A stretch of DNA of 64,000 nucleotides from Chryseobacterium sp. StRB126 (GCF_000829375.1 NZ_AP014624.1:3906001-3970000), one strand, 5' to 3'; positions 1-8,479 are shown, counted from the stretch's first letter. Numbers and translations are program-made. Notes: generated from the letters alone by a model not told the origin.

Positions 1-26
1 AACCTGATCATAAGCTCGATTTGATA

Positions 27-530
27 ATGAATGCAAAAAAGATAGTGGGCATTCCTAAACTGGTACAACCATCATCATTCGATCTGGAACCATTTGAGTA
101 TAGGTATTGTGTACCCTCAAGCAACATTCTGTTAGGATATGGAGCTATTTTTTTAAAGAGTCAAAATCAATGTACAGAGTTACAAATAACAGAACATATT
201 TCTTTACTGTTCAATGAGAATCATTTGTATTGTGCGTGGCTTATAAAGCATCCTGAACAATTTTTAGTGAATAAAATAGCACCTATTGAAAAATACCCGA
301 TTACTCCTCTTTTAAAGAAAAGTTTTTGGGATGTTTTTCAATTTATAAATCAGGAAAAAATAAGTCTCATGGAAGAAGAAGACATTCCTACATTTCATGA
401 ATTATTATCTCTATACAAAAATATTCACAGCACATCTGAAAATAATAGCGGAATGAAAACCTTAGCAGAAAAACTATTTGATTTTGCAGATAATTTCTAC
501 TCTCAGGAACAAATGAAGTTCTTTCACTGA
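27..530 (+). CDS. Hypothetical protein, possible immunity protein
   Basis: I do not recognise this family. The protein is about 167 residues, without signal peptide or membrane segment, so probably cytoplasmic. I chose the ATG at 27 over the in-frame TTG at 21, but the reading frame stays open to the left edge of the window, so the gene could begin outside it. It is followed 37 bp later by another small orphan on the same strand and stands at the head of a run of small, unrelated genes that includes SMI1/KNR4 and pentapeptide-repeat proteins. That context, not its sequence, suggests a toxin-immunity role. Confidence 0.6.
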   Translation: MNAKKIVGIPKLVQPSSFDLEPFEYRYCVPSSNILLGYGAIFLKSQNQCTELQITEHISLLFNENHLYCAWLIKHPEQFLVNKIAPIEKYPITPLLKKSFWDVFQFINQEKISLMEEEDIPTFHELLSLYKNIHSTSENNSGMKTLAEKLFDFADNFYSQEQMKFFH

Positions 531-567
531 CATTTCAAAAGTAATTTGAACCCAGCCAATAACATAA

Positions 568-1269
568 ATGAAAGAAATATACGCATACAAAGATGAATAT
601 AATAATGACTGTCAATTCCTTAGGGGAAAGTATTATAAATACATATCTGACTTAATTACAGACTTTTTTGAAGAGCCATTACCTGATAATGATTTTCATA
701 CCCATTTTCTGAATGTCTTAAATACCCTTGAAGATTACGATGATATCTATTATATAACAAGCGAAATGCCTTTTTACTGGGCAATCTGCATCATCGAAAA
801 CAGAAGGACCCATAATCATTTAATAAAAAACAAAACCAATGAAGATTATAAAAAATGGCATACTAAGTACCGTACAGCAAATGATTTTGTTACATTTATT
901 ATAGAAGAAATAAATGAGAAAACCTATATTTTCAATGATAATGAAGGTGGTAAAAGTCTGTTTTTAAGAGGAAAATATTATGAATTTGTCTGCAGTCTGG
1001 TTACAGATTTTTTAGGAAAGCCTCTTGAGAATAATTTGATCAATACTACACTTATTGGTAAATTAAATACTTTACCTGCCAGTGGACAGTATAAAAATAT
1101 TAGCCAGTTCATAGATACTCCTCCTTATTGTTGGGCAATGTCAATCATAGAAAATAAAGAAACAACAAATGTTTTTAATCCAGAACAATTAAAAGTATAT
1201 ACAAAGTTTCTTGAAGAGTTTAATAAAAAAAATAGAATCAATTCTTTTGTTATTCCACAGCATTCATAA
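568..1269 (+). CDS. Hypothetical protein with an internally duplicated domain
   Basis: A soluble 233-residue protein built from two copies of one domain. The first copy has FLRGKYYKYISDLITDFF near residue 18 and PFYWAICIIENRRT near residue 68. The second has FLRGKYYEFVCSLVTDFL near residue 132 and PYCWAMSIIENKET near residue 185. Spacing between the two motifs is about 50 residues in each half, so this is a true tandem duplication. I do not recognise the family. It lies 27 bp upstream of an SMI1/KNR4 gene on the same strand, probably in one transcript, which makes an immunity role plausible by context only. Confidence 0.65.
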   Translation: MKEIYAYKDEYNNDCQFLRGKYYKYISDLITDFFEEPLPDNDFHTHFLNVLNTLEDYDDIYYITSEMPFYWAICIIENRRTHNHLIKNKTNEDYKKWHTKYRTANDFVTFIIEEINEKTYIFNDNEGGKSLFLRGKYYEFVCSLVTDFLGKPLENNLINTTLIGKLNTLPASGQYKNISQFIDTPPYCWAMSIIENKETTNVFNPEQLKVYTKFLEEFNKKNRINSFVIPQHS

Positions 1270-1296
1270 AAGAACTTTAACATAGAAATACAACAT

Positions 1297-1707
1297 ATGA
1301 TTGATTTTGAAATAGAAAATAAGCTCATTACCTCAGATGAATTACATGAATTTGAAGTTAAAACCGGGATATCTTTACCTCAGGATTATAAAGAACATAT
1401 GTTGAAATATAATGGTGGATCTCCACTGAGCTATGACCTTTATTTTGGAGAGCCTGATGAGGGCATACTCTTGTCCGGTTTTAAATCTATTAAATATGGG
1501 ACTTCTCTTGTTGAGCAAAAAGACTATTTGCCTCCGAAATATCTTAGCATTGGTTATACAGAAACGGGTTATTTAGCAATGTCGCTGGATGAAAAAGAAT
1601 ATGGAAATATTTTTATTTATTACTCAGAGGCAGAATTAGCATTATTGGCTCCTTCTTTTACAGAATTTTTAGAAGGCCTGGTTGATTATCCTGATCTATT
1701 TCTATAA
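1297..1707 (+). CDS. SMI1/KNR4 family immunity protein
   Basis: 136 residues with the SMI1/KNR4 (SUKH) pattern: an N-terminal acidic helix (ITSDELHEFEVKTGISLPQDYKEHML), the turn KYNGGSP, a central strand region, and a C-terminal FTEFLEGL helix. SUKH proteins are a known superfamily of immunity proteins against bacterial polymorphic toxins. No toxin gene is visible beside it here, so its partner is either outside the window or lost. An open reading frame remnant in another frame follows directly (1710-1877), so the present C-terminus may have been shortened by a frameshift. Confidence 0.8.
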   Translation: MIDFEIENKLITSDELHEFEVKTGISLPQDYKEHMLKYNGGSPLSYDLYFGEPDEGILLSGFKSIKYGTSLVEQKDYLPPKYLSIGYTETGYLAMSLDEKEYGNIFIYYSEAELALLAPSFTEFLEGLVDYPDLFL

Positions 1708-1709
1708 GT

Positions 1710-1877
1710 AATACCAGATACTTAGCGGAACTTTTCAAACTTTTAAATGCGATAGATAAAAAACGATTTGAGATAGATGAATTTTTTAATGCCTCATTGG
1801 CAGAAGAAATTATGAAAGAATTTGAAAAGAGACTCCTCCTCTACTCTCCGAAGTCTTCCGACTTCGGAGCCACTTAA
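1710..1877 (+). pseudogene. Coding-like remnant behind the SMI1/KNR4 gene
   Basis: In a frame different from the SMI1/KNR4 gene, about 55 codons read as ordinary protein (RYLAELFKLLNAIDKKRF, then LAEEIMKEFEKRLLLYSP) and end at a TAA inside the hairpin repeat. There is no good start codon. It is either a frameshifted extension of the preceding gene or the tail of a deleted one. The codons look amphipathic-helical rather than random. Confidence 0.35.
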
Positions 1878-1907
1878 AAGAATTATTTTATGCATCGGCT
1901 CAAAGTC
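1834..1907. repeat. Hairpin-containing dispersed repeat, copy 1
   Basis: A perfect 10-bp inverted repeat (CTCCGAAGTC at 1846-1855, GACTTCGGAG at 1860-1869, loop TTCC) precedes a 27-base block at 1871-1897 found again at 3053-3079. A second small hairpin (CAAAGTC/GACTTTG) lies at 1901-1918. The element creates a spurious upstream start for the next gene. Confidence 0.6.
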
Positions 1908-1988
1908 AGGAGACTTTGCCAGCAGCTAAATAAAAGAAACACTCCTGTAAGGAAAATTAGAAAGTTAAACAGTTATCAATTTAATGAT

Positions 1989-2426
1989 ATGAAAAGTATA
2001 CAACAAAGACTGGATGAAAATTATATCCCAGGCTGCATCAAACATAAAGATGAATATCAATTCTACCTCATGCCTATTGCATGGTGGATATTAAATTATG
2101 CCCAATACAGCCCCTCCATATTACAGGATATTTCCCGTCAAAATTTCAGAAATGGGGCATTCAATATAACTGATGATAAAATAGATCCGTTTTTCATATC
2201 TATTTCTGAAGATCAGATTTCAATACCTGAAGTAAAAAGCATGATTGAAAATTTCACAGAAGAATATTCTGCAATTACATTTTTTATAGATTTTGATAAA
2301 AAAATATTCATCAGTGCATTTGACTACATCGAAGCAGAAACATATTTACCAGATGAAACATGGAATGGAAGATATGGAAATCCAACGGATTATATTCCTA
2401 AGAGTATCATAGATCTAATCAGCTAA
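1989..2426 (+). CDS. Hypothetical protein, immunity-like orphan
   Basis: I do not recognise this 145-residue soluble protein. The open frame begins at 1890, but those first 33 codons lie in the hairpin repeat and are basic and unlike the rest, so I place the start at the ATG at 1989 (MKSIQQRLDENYIPG). Aromatic and acidic residues dominate, with a W-rich segment (AWWILNYAQYSP) and a predicted beta pair near ITFFIDFDKKIFISAF. Same strand and similar size as its neighbours in the small-orphan array. Confidence 0.55.
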   Translation: MKSIQQRLDENYIPGCIKHKDEYQFYLMPIAWWILNYAQYSPSILQDISRQNFRNGAFNITDDKIDPFFISISEDQISIPEVKSMIENFTEEYSAITFFIDFDKKIFISAFDYIEAETYLPDETWNGRYGNPTDYIPKSIIDLIS

Positions 2427-2508
2427 GACCTTCTAGCTTGGGAAAACGACTTTTGTATTTATCATCCGGTATTCCATCATTGCAGGAAAAAGTTCTTGAT
2501 AATGCATG

Positions 2509-2584
2509 GAAAAAACATACAGATAATATACACTTAGACTATTAAAGAAAAAACATACAGATAATATACACTTAGACTATTAAA
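2509..2584. repeat. 38-bp perfect tandem duplication
   Basis: Two identical 38-base units (2509-2546 and 2547-2584), each beginning GAAAAAACATACAG and ending ACTATTAAA, directly precede the gene at 2595. The duplication is recent by identity and places two copies of the upstream sequence in front of that gene. Confidence 0.85.
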
Positions 2585-2594
2585 ATTATTACAT

Positions 2595-2999
2595 ATGAGA
2601 AAAGAATGGAGAGAATATCATTCGGAAAATGGTGAAGTATGGGAAATATTTGCCAACACTGCTGATCATGAACACCCAAAAGATTTGATATCAAATTCAG
2701 GCAGCCATGCTATCATGAGAAAATATATGGAAACATCAGATTACGTACAGGTAACTATAATTCCCTGTGCCAGAATAACAGATGGCATAACCAAAAGAGA
2801 AGGAAAAGAAAAATATTTTCGCTTAAAAATTAATCTCTTAAATGGTGAACCTTGGTTTGCTATATCAGGCATTTTTTTTGATAAAGAGGAAGTATTAAAG
2901 CTAGCCAGCCTGTTTACCGGATTAACCCAAAAACAAGCCGAAAAAGTATGGATTACAAAAAGACTAGGAAATTTCAACACAAACAGATTGGATTTATAG
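2595..2999 (+). CDS. Hypothetical protein
   Basis: 134 residues, no signal peptide or membrane segment, family not recognised. It begins MRKEWREYHSENGEVWEIFAN and contains a predicted beta-rich middle (YVQVTIIPCARITD, YFRLKINLLNGEPWFAISGIFF) followed by a C-terminal helix. The ATG is 10 bp after a 38-bp tandem duplication. Position in the array of small same-strand orphans suggests an immunity-type protein, but nothing in the sequence proves it. Confidence 0.6.
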   Translation: MRKEWREYHSENGEVWEIFANTADHEHPKDLISNSGSHAIMRKYMETSDYVQVTIIPCARITDGITKREGKEKYFRLKINLLNGEPWFAISGIFFDKEEVLKLASLFTGLTQKQAEKVWITKRLGNFNTNRLDL

Positions 3000-3016
3000 G
3001 CAGTACGCACCTTATC

Positions 3017-3089
3017 TACCCTCTGCTCTCCTAAGTCTCTCGCCTTCTGAGTCACTTAAAAGAATTATTTTATGCATCGACTCAAAGGC
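3017..3089. repeat. Hairpin-containing dispersed repeat, copy 2
   Basis: Second copy of the element at 1834-1907. The 27 bases at 3053-3079 (CACTTAAAAGAATTATTTTA onward) are identical to 1871-1897, while the upstream hairpin has decayed to CTCCTAAGTC/CTTCTGAG. Confidence 0.55.
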
Positions 3090-3118
3090 GGGAATGCGCA
3101 GTGAAGGATCTTGATCCA

Positions 3119-3744
3119 TCAATGATGCTTATATTTTTCTATAAGATCAAAAATCTCCTTTTTCAGATTCTCATCAGTTTCTTTCGGAATATTTTCAATG
3201 GTTAAATACCCTTCTCCATCATTTACAAAAGGGTCAGCCTTGTATTGCAACAGTAGTTCTATCATTTCTAAATTTCCATAATGAAAGGCCAATCCTAGAG
3301 GTGTTTTTGCGTGAAAGGTTCCCGATCTATTAATAAAATCATTATTTGAATAAGGCAGGATTAATCTTATGATCTCCAGATTGTTATCTAAAGCAGCCCT
3401 TGTTAAAGGCGTATCTCTCTCTTCCCCAACAAGAGGTACATTTGCTCCTTTTTCCAGAATTAACTTCAGGACTTTAGGTTTATTTAAGTAGATGGTCTGA
3501 AAAACTGGCGCATAATATTCTTCATCAAAATAATTAACATCCGCCCCATTCTCTATCAAAATATCTATCATTTCTACATCAATATCCTCGTCTCTGTCGT
3601 CAGTTTCATCTATGATATATTGTATTAAACTTTCTTCATAACCAGGAATTATAGTTTTTGTATTCCTCCTTTATCAATCCACACTTTTAAAGATTTAATG
3701 TCCTGGTTTAAAATGATTTTTATAATTTCATCATGGTTTGTCAT
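3119..3744 (-). pseudogene. Ankyrin-repeat protein gene broken by a frameshift
   Basis: Downstream of 3571 the frame encodes ankyrin repeats: IDILIENGADVN, TPLTRAALDNNLEIIRLIL and TPLGLAFHYGNLEMIELLL. Upstream, another frame starts at an ATG at 3744 (MTNHDEIIKIILNQDIKSL) and stops at 3649. The proper continuation (IPGYEESLIQYIIDETDD) lies in the ankyrin frame. Adding one A to the five-A run at 3655-3659 (minus strand) would join them into a protein of about 208 residues. Ankyrin proteins in such arrays are often immunity or interaction modules. The break is either a real mutation or a homopolymer error. It is convergent with the plus-strand array. Confidence 0.7.
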
Positions 3745-3969
3745 GGTCTTTGTTTTAATAATGCACAACCCAATCAGCCTAAGCTCTATGGGTATTTTTA
3801 TTCCAGATCACAACCGGTAGGTTTTAAAATAACCTGTTTTATTTCTCGCTTATGATGGAAAAGCTAAATATAGAAATATAATTTTTACTTTACACAAGCT
3901 CTTTCTATAAAGTTTTTATCCTTATTTCCTTATTTATATCATAAATTTATCTAACATTGCAAAAAAAAC

Positions 3970-4071
3970 ATGAAAAACTCAACATCAATTATAGCAGCAA
4001 CTTCGATGCTGTTCTCTACAATGAGTGTTAGTGCACAAAAAAAGATACAAAAACAGCTGCTGTCAGCCTGA
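3970..4071 (+). CDS. Short signal-peptide ORF, probably a frameshifted remnant
   Basis: An ATG opens 33 codons that read as a flavobacterial signal peptide (MKNSTSIIAATSMLF through SVSAQKK) and stop soon after a seven-A run at 4037-4043. With one base removed from that run, the frame continues as KKDTKTAAVSLIKIITVFL and stops near 4123. In either case the mature part is too short for a known secreted protein, so this is likely the surviving 5' end of a decayed gene. Confidence 0.3.
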   Translation: MKNSTSIIAATSMLFSTMSVSAQKKIQKQLLSA

Positions 4072-4176
4072 TAAAAATAATTACTGTATTTCTTACTCCA
4101 ACCCTTCTCACAGGAGATGATTAGAACTGACCATCTGCCAGTCATCAGAAACCAAGCCAAATCAACCTAAACACTT

Positions 4177-4737
4177 ATGGAAAGTATAGAGACCAAAATA
4201 CAACTTCATAAAAAATGGCTCAACAAAGCCGGAGGAAAACAACCGGATATAAAAGATGAGGAATTCAATACGATCGTGTTCAAAGATGAGGATTTAAATA
4301 CCGCTATATTTTGTAACACCCAGTTTATATCCACTACTCTCAGTCATCTCAATTTAGCTGGCAGTGCATTCTTCAACTGCATTTTTTCTTCTGTAAATTT
4401 TGAAAGTTCTTCTTTGCGGAAAAGTGAGTTTCACCAGTGCCAGTTCATCAATTGTACGTTTTTAGAAAATGAAATAACAAAAGCTGAATTTTACGATGTT
4501 TCCATAACATTTTGTACATTCAATACAGTAAAACTAGGTTGGGCTTATTTTGGAAACTGCTCTATTTCAGATACAACTTTTGATTCGGTGGAATTAGACA
4601 GTTTAAGCTTTATGGATTGTAAGTTTAGTGCCGTTACCTTTAAAGGAGCTCAATTTAATACCAATTATCCTGTGAAGATTAACAATCATATGAATATTAC
4701 CCATATTGATCAGCTGAAAAATTCAATGTTAAAATAA
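4177..4737 (+). CDS. Pentapeptide-repeat protein
   Basis: 186 residues with the five-residue periodicity of pentapeptide repeats through most of the length: NTAIF CNTQF ISTTL SHLNL AGSAF FNCIF SSVNF and later KAEFY, CTFNT, TTFDS. Such proteins fold as a right-handed quadrilateral beta-helix. No signal peptide, so cytoplasmic. Known family members range from DNA-mimicking gyrase protectors to immunity-associated proteins, and the substrate here cannot be inferred. The stop is 9 bp before the next ATG, so it is probably co-transcribed with the gene at 4749. Confidence 0.8.
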   Translation: MESIETKIQLHKKWLNKAGGKQPDIKDEEFNTIVFKDEDLNTAIFCNTQFISTTLSHLNLAGSAFFNCIFSSVNFESSSLRKSEFHQCQFINCTFLENEITKAEFYDVSITFCTFNTVKLGWAYFGNCSISDTTFDSVELDSLSFMDCKFSAVTFKGAQFNTNYPVKINNHMNITHIDQLKNSMLK

Positions 4738-4748
4738 TGATTTAAAAT

Positions 4749-5372
4749 ATGATTTTCGCCATATACGACTTTACCCCTTTTAAAAATGAACTACCTGAGT
4801 TCAATCTAAAATTACTGCTCAATATTGAAGATTTAAACAATATTATTTTTGATGAGGTATTTACCATACTCACCCCGCAGCAGCAGGAACAGTACATTGT
4901 TTTTAGAACTTCTGAAGAAGCCGGAAAATATAGAAAAGAGCGAAATGCTCAACTTCCTTATGTAAACTTCAGCAATTTACCCGAAATCTTTGATGACAAA
5001 TTATTACAGAAAATCATGCTCTATCAAAAAGACGGTGAGACAAGAAGAGCCATATATGATTGGTTATCGGAAGATCATAAAGGACAAATTGCACGGTATA
5101 ATTGGAAAGTATGGAATGAGAAGGAAGCAAAAAGAAAAGCCATGATGTCTGAAGAGGAAAAAAGGAAAGAAAAAGAATGGTGGGATAAGTATGATGCAGA
5201 CCCCACTCCACGTTTCATGGGTAATATGGGGGAACCTGACAATGCAGATCAATATGTATTACGATATGGAATAGATCCTTTTACCGGAAAACCAGAAACC
5301 ATTAAAAGCTTTTATGAAAAGTATACCATTGACCCTCATGGAAATATCATTCCGAAAGAAAACAATCAATAA
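4749..5372 (+). CDS. Hypothetical protein with charged helical middle
   Basis: 207 residues, family not recognised, no signal peptide. The N-terminal half is mixed alpha/beta (MIFAIYDFTPFKNELPEFN). Residues about 115-145 are very rich in K and E (EKEAKRKAMMSEEEKRKEK), probably a long charged helix. The C-terminus has aromatic turns and ends IDPHGNIIPKENNQ. It follows the pentapeptide-repeat gene at 9 bp and precedes another orphan by about 20 bp, so the three probably form one transcript. Confidence 0.6.
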   Translation: MIFAIYDFTPFKNELPEFNLKLLLNIEDLNNIIFDEVFTILTPQQQEQYIVFRTSEEAGKYRKERNAQLPYVNFSNLPEIFDDKLLQKIMLYQKDGETRRAIYDWLSEDHKGQIARYNWKVWNEKEAKRKAMMSEEEKRKEKEWWDKYDADPTPRFMGNMGEPDNADQYVLRYGIDPFTGKPETIKSFYEKYTIDPHGNIIPKENNQ

Positions 5373-5394
5373 TCTACCTGCAAACTTATACAAT

Positions 5395-5757
5395 ATGGTT
5401 AAAAAAGCTGAAATTGCCCGACAAAAATTATTTGATGGTGATGAAGAAAAATGTTTAAAAGAAGTTTTTGAAATTAAAAATCAAATCATTACTTTAACTG
5501 ATTTATATAATAATCCGCTAAGAGCATTACAAAAATCAATAGATGATGAAACCTATTATACCGTTATTAAGGAAGGTAACTTTAATCTGATCAACAGTTT
5601 TAATGAAAAGTACCTATCTGAAGAAGGATTAGAAGTTTATTATCTGATAAGAAATGAATTGATCTACCTGTTTTCCTATGGGGAATATCAGCCAGGAAGA
5701 TATATGCTGTTTTTAGAAGGACTTTGGTATTACGAACCATGGGATAAAGAGGAATAA
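5395..5757 (+). CDS. Hypothetical protein, immunity-like orphan
   Basis: 120 residues. The open frame begins at 5314 inside the preceding gene, but I place the start at the ATG at 5395 (MVKKAEIARQKLFDGDEEKC), which follows the upstream stop by 22 bp. The protein looks mostly helical and acidic and ends WYYEPWDKEE. No family is recognised. It is the last plus-strand gene before the strand switch near 5800. Confidence 0.55.
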   Translation: MVKKAEIARQKLFDGDEEKCLKEVFEIKNQIITLTDLYNNPLRALQKSIDDETYYTVIKEGNFNLINSFNEKYLSEEGLEVYYLIRNELIYLFSYGEYQPGRYMLFLEGLWYYEPWDKEE

Positions 5758-5832
5758 AGAGAACCTTATCCCCCTCAACTGCCCAAATCTTTTTAACTTA
5801 CACCCTTAATGGGACAGTGTCAAAAAATCGAA

Positions 5833-6366
5833 TCACCAGGTTCTGCTGTCAATAGTAAAAGAATTATTCATTATATGTTCTTTTATTTTCTCTAAACTTC
5901 CTTCCATACTGATATATTTTTCAGAAGTATCGCCAACATCTCCTACAATGTATTCATAGTCTATACATTGAGATATTTTTAAGATAAGTTCTTTCTGTTT
6001 ATCAGCACCTTCAAACATCACATCTTTTCCTGCAAAGGAAATCAGAAGGCCATCAATATGCTCATCATCCCATGTTAAATAACTGATTCCCAATCCAAGT
6101 TTAAAATCAGGATGCCTGTAAGAAAGAAACCCTAACCCTTTCCAGGAACAAAGCAAATCTATTACATACTCATCTATCACGGGTTCATCCAGTTCAATAT
6201 ATTCTTTTTCTTCTTCATTTCGGGTATCATGAAAAATAACAACCACAGATCCATATCTTCTCAATAAAACGTCTATGGATCTTAATTTTTCATTAAATTC
6301 CATCATAAATGATTTAGGATCTTTTTTTTCTTTTAACAGGATTAATGTTTCATCAAAATAACTCAT
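5833..6366 (-). CDS. Hypothetical protein, immunity-like orphan
   Basis: 177 residues from the ATG at 6366 (MSYFDETLILLKEKKDPKSF). An in-frame ATG at 6402 would add 12 basic residues and is less likely. Soluble, acidic, with a predicted alpha/beta core (YGSVVVIFHDTRNEEEKEY, LGLGISYLTWDDEHIDGLLISF). I do not recognise the family. It is the distal member of a leftward group (9610 to 5833) of small orphan genes. Confidence 0.6.
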   Translation of the reverse strand: MSYFDETLILLKEKKDPKSFMMEFNEKLRSIDVLLRRYGSVVVIFHDTRNEEEKEYIELDEPVIDEYVIDLLCSWKGLGFLSYRHPDFKLGLGISYLTWDDEHIDGLLISFAGKDVMFEGADKQKELILKISQCIDYEYIVGDVGDTSEKYISMEGSLEKIKEHIMNNSFTIDSRTW

Positions 6367-6442
6367 TTTTTCACTTCTTTTCTTTTTATACTTTATTATC
6401 ACTACATCAGGAAAATAACTTTAGCCGTTATCATTGTCCAGA

Positions 6443-6700
6443 TCATATTATTTCCTGATCGATTATTTTCATGATTTCCTTTGCTCTGGCTTCATCTATA
6501 AACTCTCCCGGCGTTGGATCCGGATAGTAGCTAAATGCACCCTTGTAAGAATGCCATTCTCCGTTATAGTATTCTTCGCCTTGTTGGCCTCTATTTTTAT
6601 AGGTTACCACTCTTATTAAGGAGTAATCTTCCTTATTGTCTATAATGTCTATTTCAAAGTGATAAAATAAAACCGATTCTATGGTATCTTTCTCATTCAT
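6443..6700 (-). CDS. Small hypothetical protein
   Basis: 85 residues (MNEKDTIESVLFYHFEIDII), soluble and acidic, with a beta-rich middle (YSLIRVVTYKNRGQQGEEYY) and a C-terminal helix (DEARAKEIMKIIDQEII). No family recognised. It sits 46 bp downstream of the larger gene at 6747-7928 on the same strand and is probably co-transcribed. The size and neighbourhood suit an immunity protein, but this is inference. Confidence 0.55.
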   Translation of the reverse strand: MNEKDTIESVLFYHFEIDIIDNKEDYSLIRVVTYKNRGQQGEEYYNGEWHSYKGAFSYYPDPTPGEFIDEARAKEIMKIIDQEII

Positions 6701-6746
6701 CTTTTAAGTAAATTTATTTTTTTGCAGGTTGGAATTTTAAGTGATT

Positions 6747-7928
6747 TTAATCCTTTCCCCCTATTTTTCCTGCTTCTTCCATATTGCAAGTAATTCGGTT
6801 ATCAAAGCTTATTAAGGGGATAAAAACATCCTTATATTCATTGAAGGTATTCCTGTCATAATGAACAAGGACCGGAAATAACTGACTGGCCTGATAATAC
6901 CTTTCATGTTGTAAAGCGCTTTTCATGGCCTGTTCTATTTCTCTGAAAATTGGTCTGCAATCTGCCTTCAACAGAAACATCTTGAGGTTGGATTCAAAGA
7001 ACTTCTCACCATATAGATCTAAAAATCTTTTGATATAAGGATATAATTCCTGCTCGGTTTTCCCATTAAAGGTCGCAATATGTAAAGCATTTGCCATTAC
7101 ATCAAATACATTGTCTTCACCATAAAGTCTGTGGGGTTCAAAATCTTCTTTCTCTTCCCATTTTTCAGTCATGAACCGATCAAGCGTTTCAAATCCCTCC
7201 GGTATGGCCCATGACACTAAAATAAGCATGGCCTGATAAGCAATATACCGATCATAACTATGAAGAAGCGCTTTCAGTCCTTCTATCCTGTCAGCATTCT
7301 TTTCCTCAAGAAGCTGTACTTCACTCAGATCATACCCTTCGTATCCTTCTTCATTATAATGATATAACAGGTCATGGCTTTCATTATACCGCTTAATATA
7401 ATTGAGAATGAAGATATAGTCATTGATTCGGGAGTGAGGTATTTTAATTTCATCTTTCATTCTACCCTCATCATGATCAGCAACCAGGACATCCTTATCT
7501 TTTACAGTGAATACCAACGTTTCAACCTCCAGTCGAGGATGTTCACCCGTTTTTATTTTTTCAAAAAAAGCACCTAGCTTTCTCGCCTGTCCAATAGTAA
7601 TCCTTATTTCTAATATTGAATAACAATCTATGATGTGGTAAACATCTTCCTGTTTTTTATAGTCAATTATACAATACCGGTCATATAGAATTACCTTCTC
7701 ATAGTATCCTTTTTCTATCATTCTCTCTTCCAGCTCAAATGAACCTTGAACAAAGTTATCATGCTCCTCCCAGGCATCAAAGCACGTGCGGTGAACATAG
7801 TTTCTCACAAAAGAAGCAAGTGGTGAATCCGGATCCGCCAGGTAAGGTAACAGTAGAGATTCTTTGAAATTGGCGATCAATTTTTCACAAAGAGAACACC
7901 GGGTTATATTTTTAATATAGAAAGACAT
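6747..7928 (-). CDS. Hypothetical protein with N-terminal Cys-cluster
   Basis: 393 residues. The N-terminus carries a likely metal site: CSLCEKL at residues 11-17 and HRTCFDAW at 47-54, spacing C-x2-C ... H-x2-C, which suggests a small treble-clef or zinc-ribbon fold. The middle is an alpha/beta region. The last 180 residues look like an alpha-helical HEAT-like array (YIAYQAMLILVSWAIPEGFE, VFDVMANALHIATFNG). No signal peptide. Such zinc-finger plus helical-repeat proteins occur among immunity and toxin-associated orphans, but I cannot name the family. Confidence 0.6.
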   Translation of the reverse strand: MSFYIKNITRCSLCEKLIANFKESLLLPYLADPDSPLASFVRNYVHRTCFDAWEEHDNFVQGSFELEERMIEKGYYEKVILYDRYCIIDYKKQEDVYHIIDCYSILEIRITIGQARKLGAFFEKIKTGEHPRLEVETLVFTVKDKDVLVADHDEGRMKDEIKIPHSRINDYIFILNYIKRYNESHDLLYHYNEEGYEGYDLSEVQLLEEKNADRIEGLKALLHSYDRYIAYQAMLILVSWAIPEGFETLDRFMTEKWEEKEDFEPHRLYGEDNVFDVMANALHIATFNGKTEQELYPYIKRFLDLYGEKFFESNLKMFLLKADCRPIFREIEQAMKSALQHERYYQASQLFPVLVHYDRNTFNEYKDVFIPLISFDNRITCNMEEAGKIGGKD

Positions 7929-8065
7929 TTTGTATTTTTATTTTTACAGTGAAGATTACCCTACAGCATAAACATCTTCCGTTATCAAGTCTAAAGACCT
8001 GGCCTTTATGACGGCAACATGATCTCTGATACTTAGGGTGTTACTTTCAATGTGAATCCTCCCAA

Positions 8066-8479
8066 TCAGACCATTACTTCCAGCTTATTGGAGGTTATCT
8101 CGGAAAATTCAAAGGTGATATAAAATCTTTCACCTCTAGGAATCTTGAATGAGATTCCTTTGAAGGATAAGACCAGCTCACCGTCTTCTTCTTCAAGCCT
8201 GGCGGGGAATTCGAACCGCTGCATCTCATTGGGAGGCAGTATATTTTCAGGAACCTGCTCAGCATTATATGAAGGTGAAATAAAAGATCTTCCATATACT
8301 GCTATTTCCTCATCATTGGTATTGAAGAGCCTTATCCCATTCCTGGCTAATCTTCCGGTATCATTGGAGAAGTAAAACCGTCTTTCTCCCCCGCTGTGGT
8401 TGGTGATGTCTAAATAAAGTAGGAAACGATCGTTCTCAAGATGATAAGAAATATCATGTTTCATGTTTATCGCTTTCAT
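8066..8479 (-). CDS. Hypothetical beta-rich protein, possibly frameshifted at its C-terminus
   Basis: 137 residues, predicted beta-sandwich (RFLLYLDITNHSGGERRFYF, GELVLSFKGISFKIPRGERF). No signal peptide; starts at ATG 8479, with an alternative Met at 8464. The frame ends SNKLEVMV, but one base shifted, the sequence goes on as a normal-looking chain (NGLIGRIHIESNTLSIRDHV, then LITEDVYAVG) to a TAA at 7956-7958. An intact ancestor would be about 174 residues. The break is not in a long homopolymer, so this may be genuine decay. Family not recognised. Confidence 0.55.
   Translation of the reverse strand: MKAINMKHDISYHLENDRFLLYLDITNHSGGERRFYFSNDTGRLARNGIRLFNTNDEEIAVYGRSFISPSYNAEQVPENILPPNEMQRFEFPARLEEEDGELVLSFKGISFKIPRGERFYITFEFSEITSNKLEVMV

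Noticed and set aside
1890..1988. N-terminal extension of the orphan at 1989
   Set aside because: These codons fall in a dispersed hairpin repeat and are unlike the rest of the protein.
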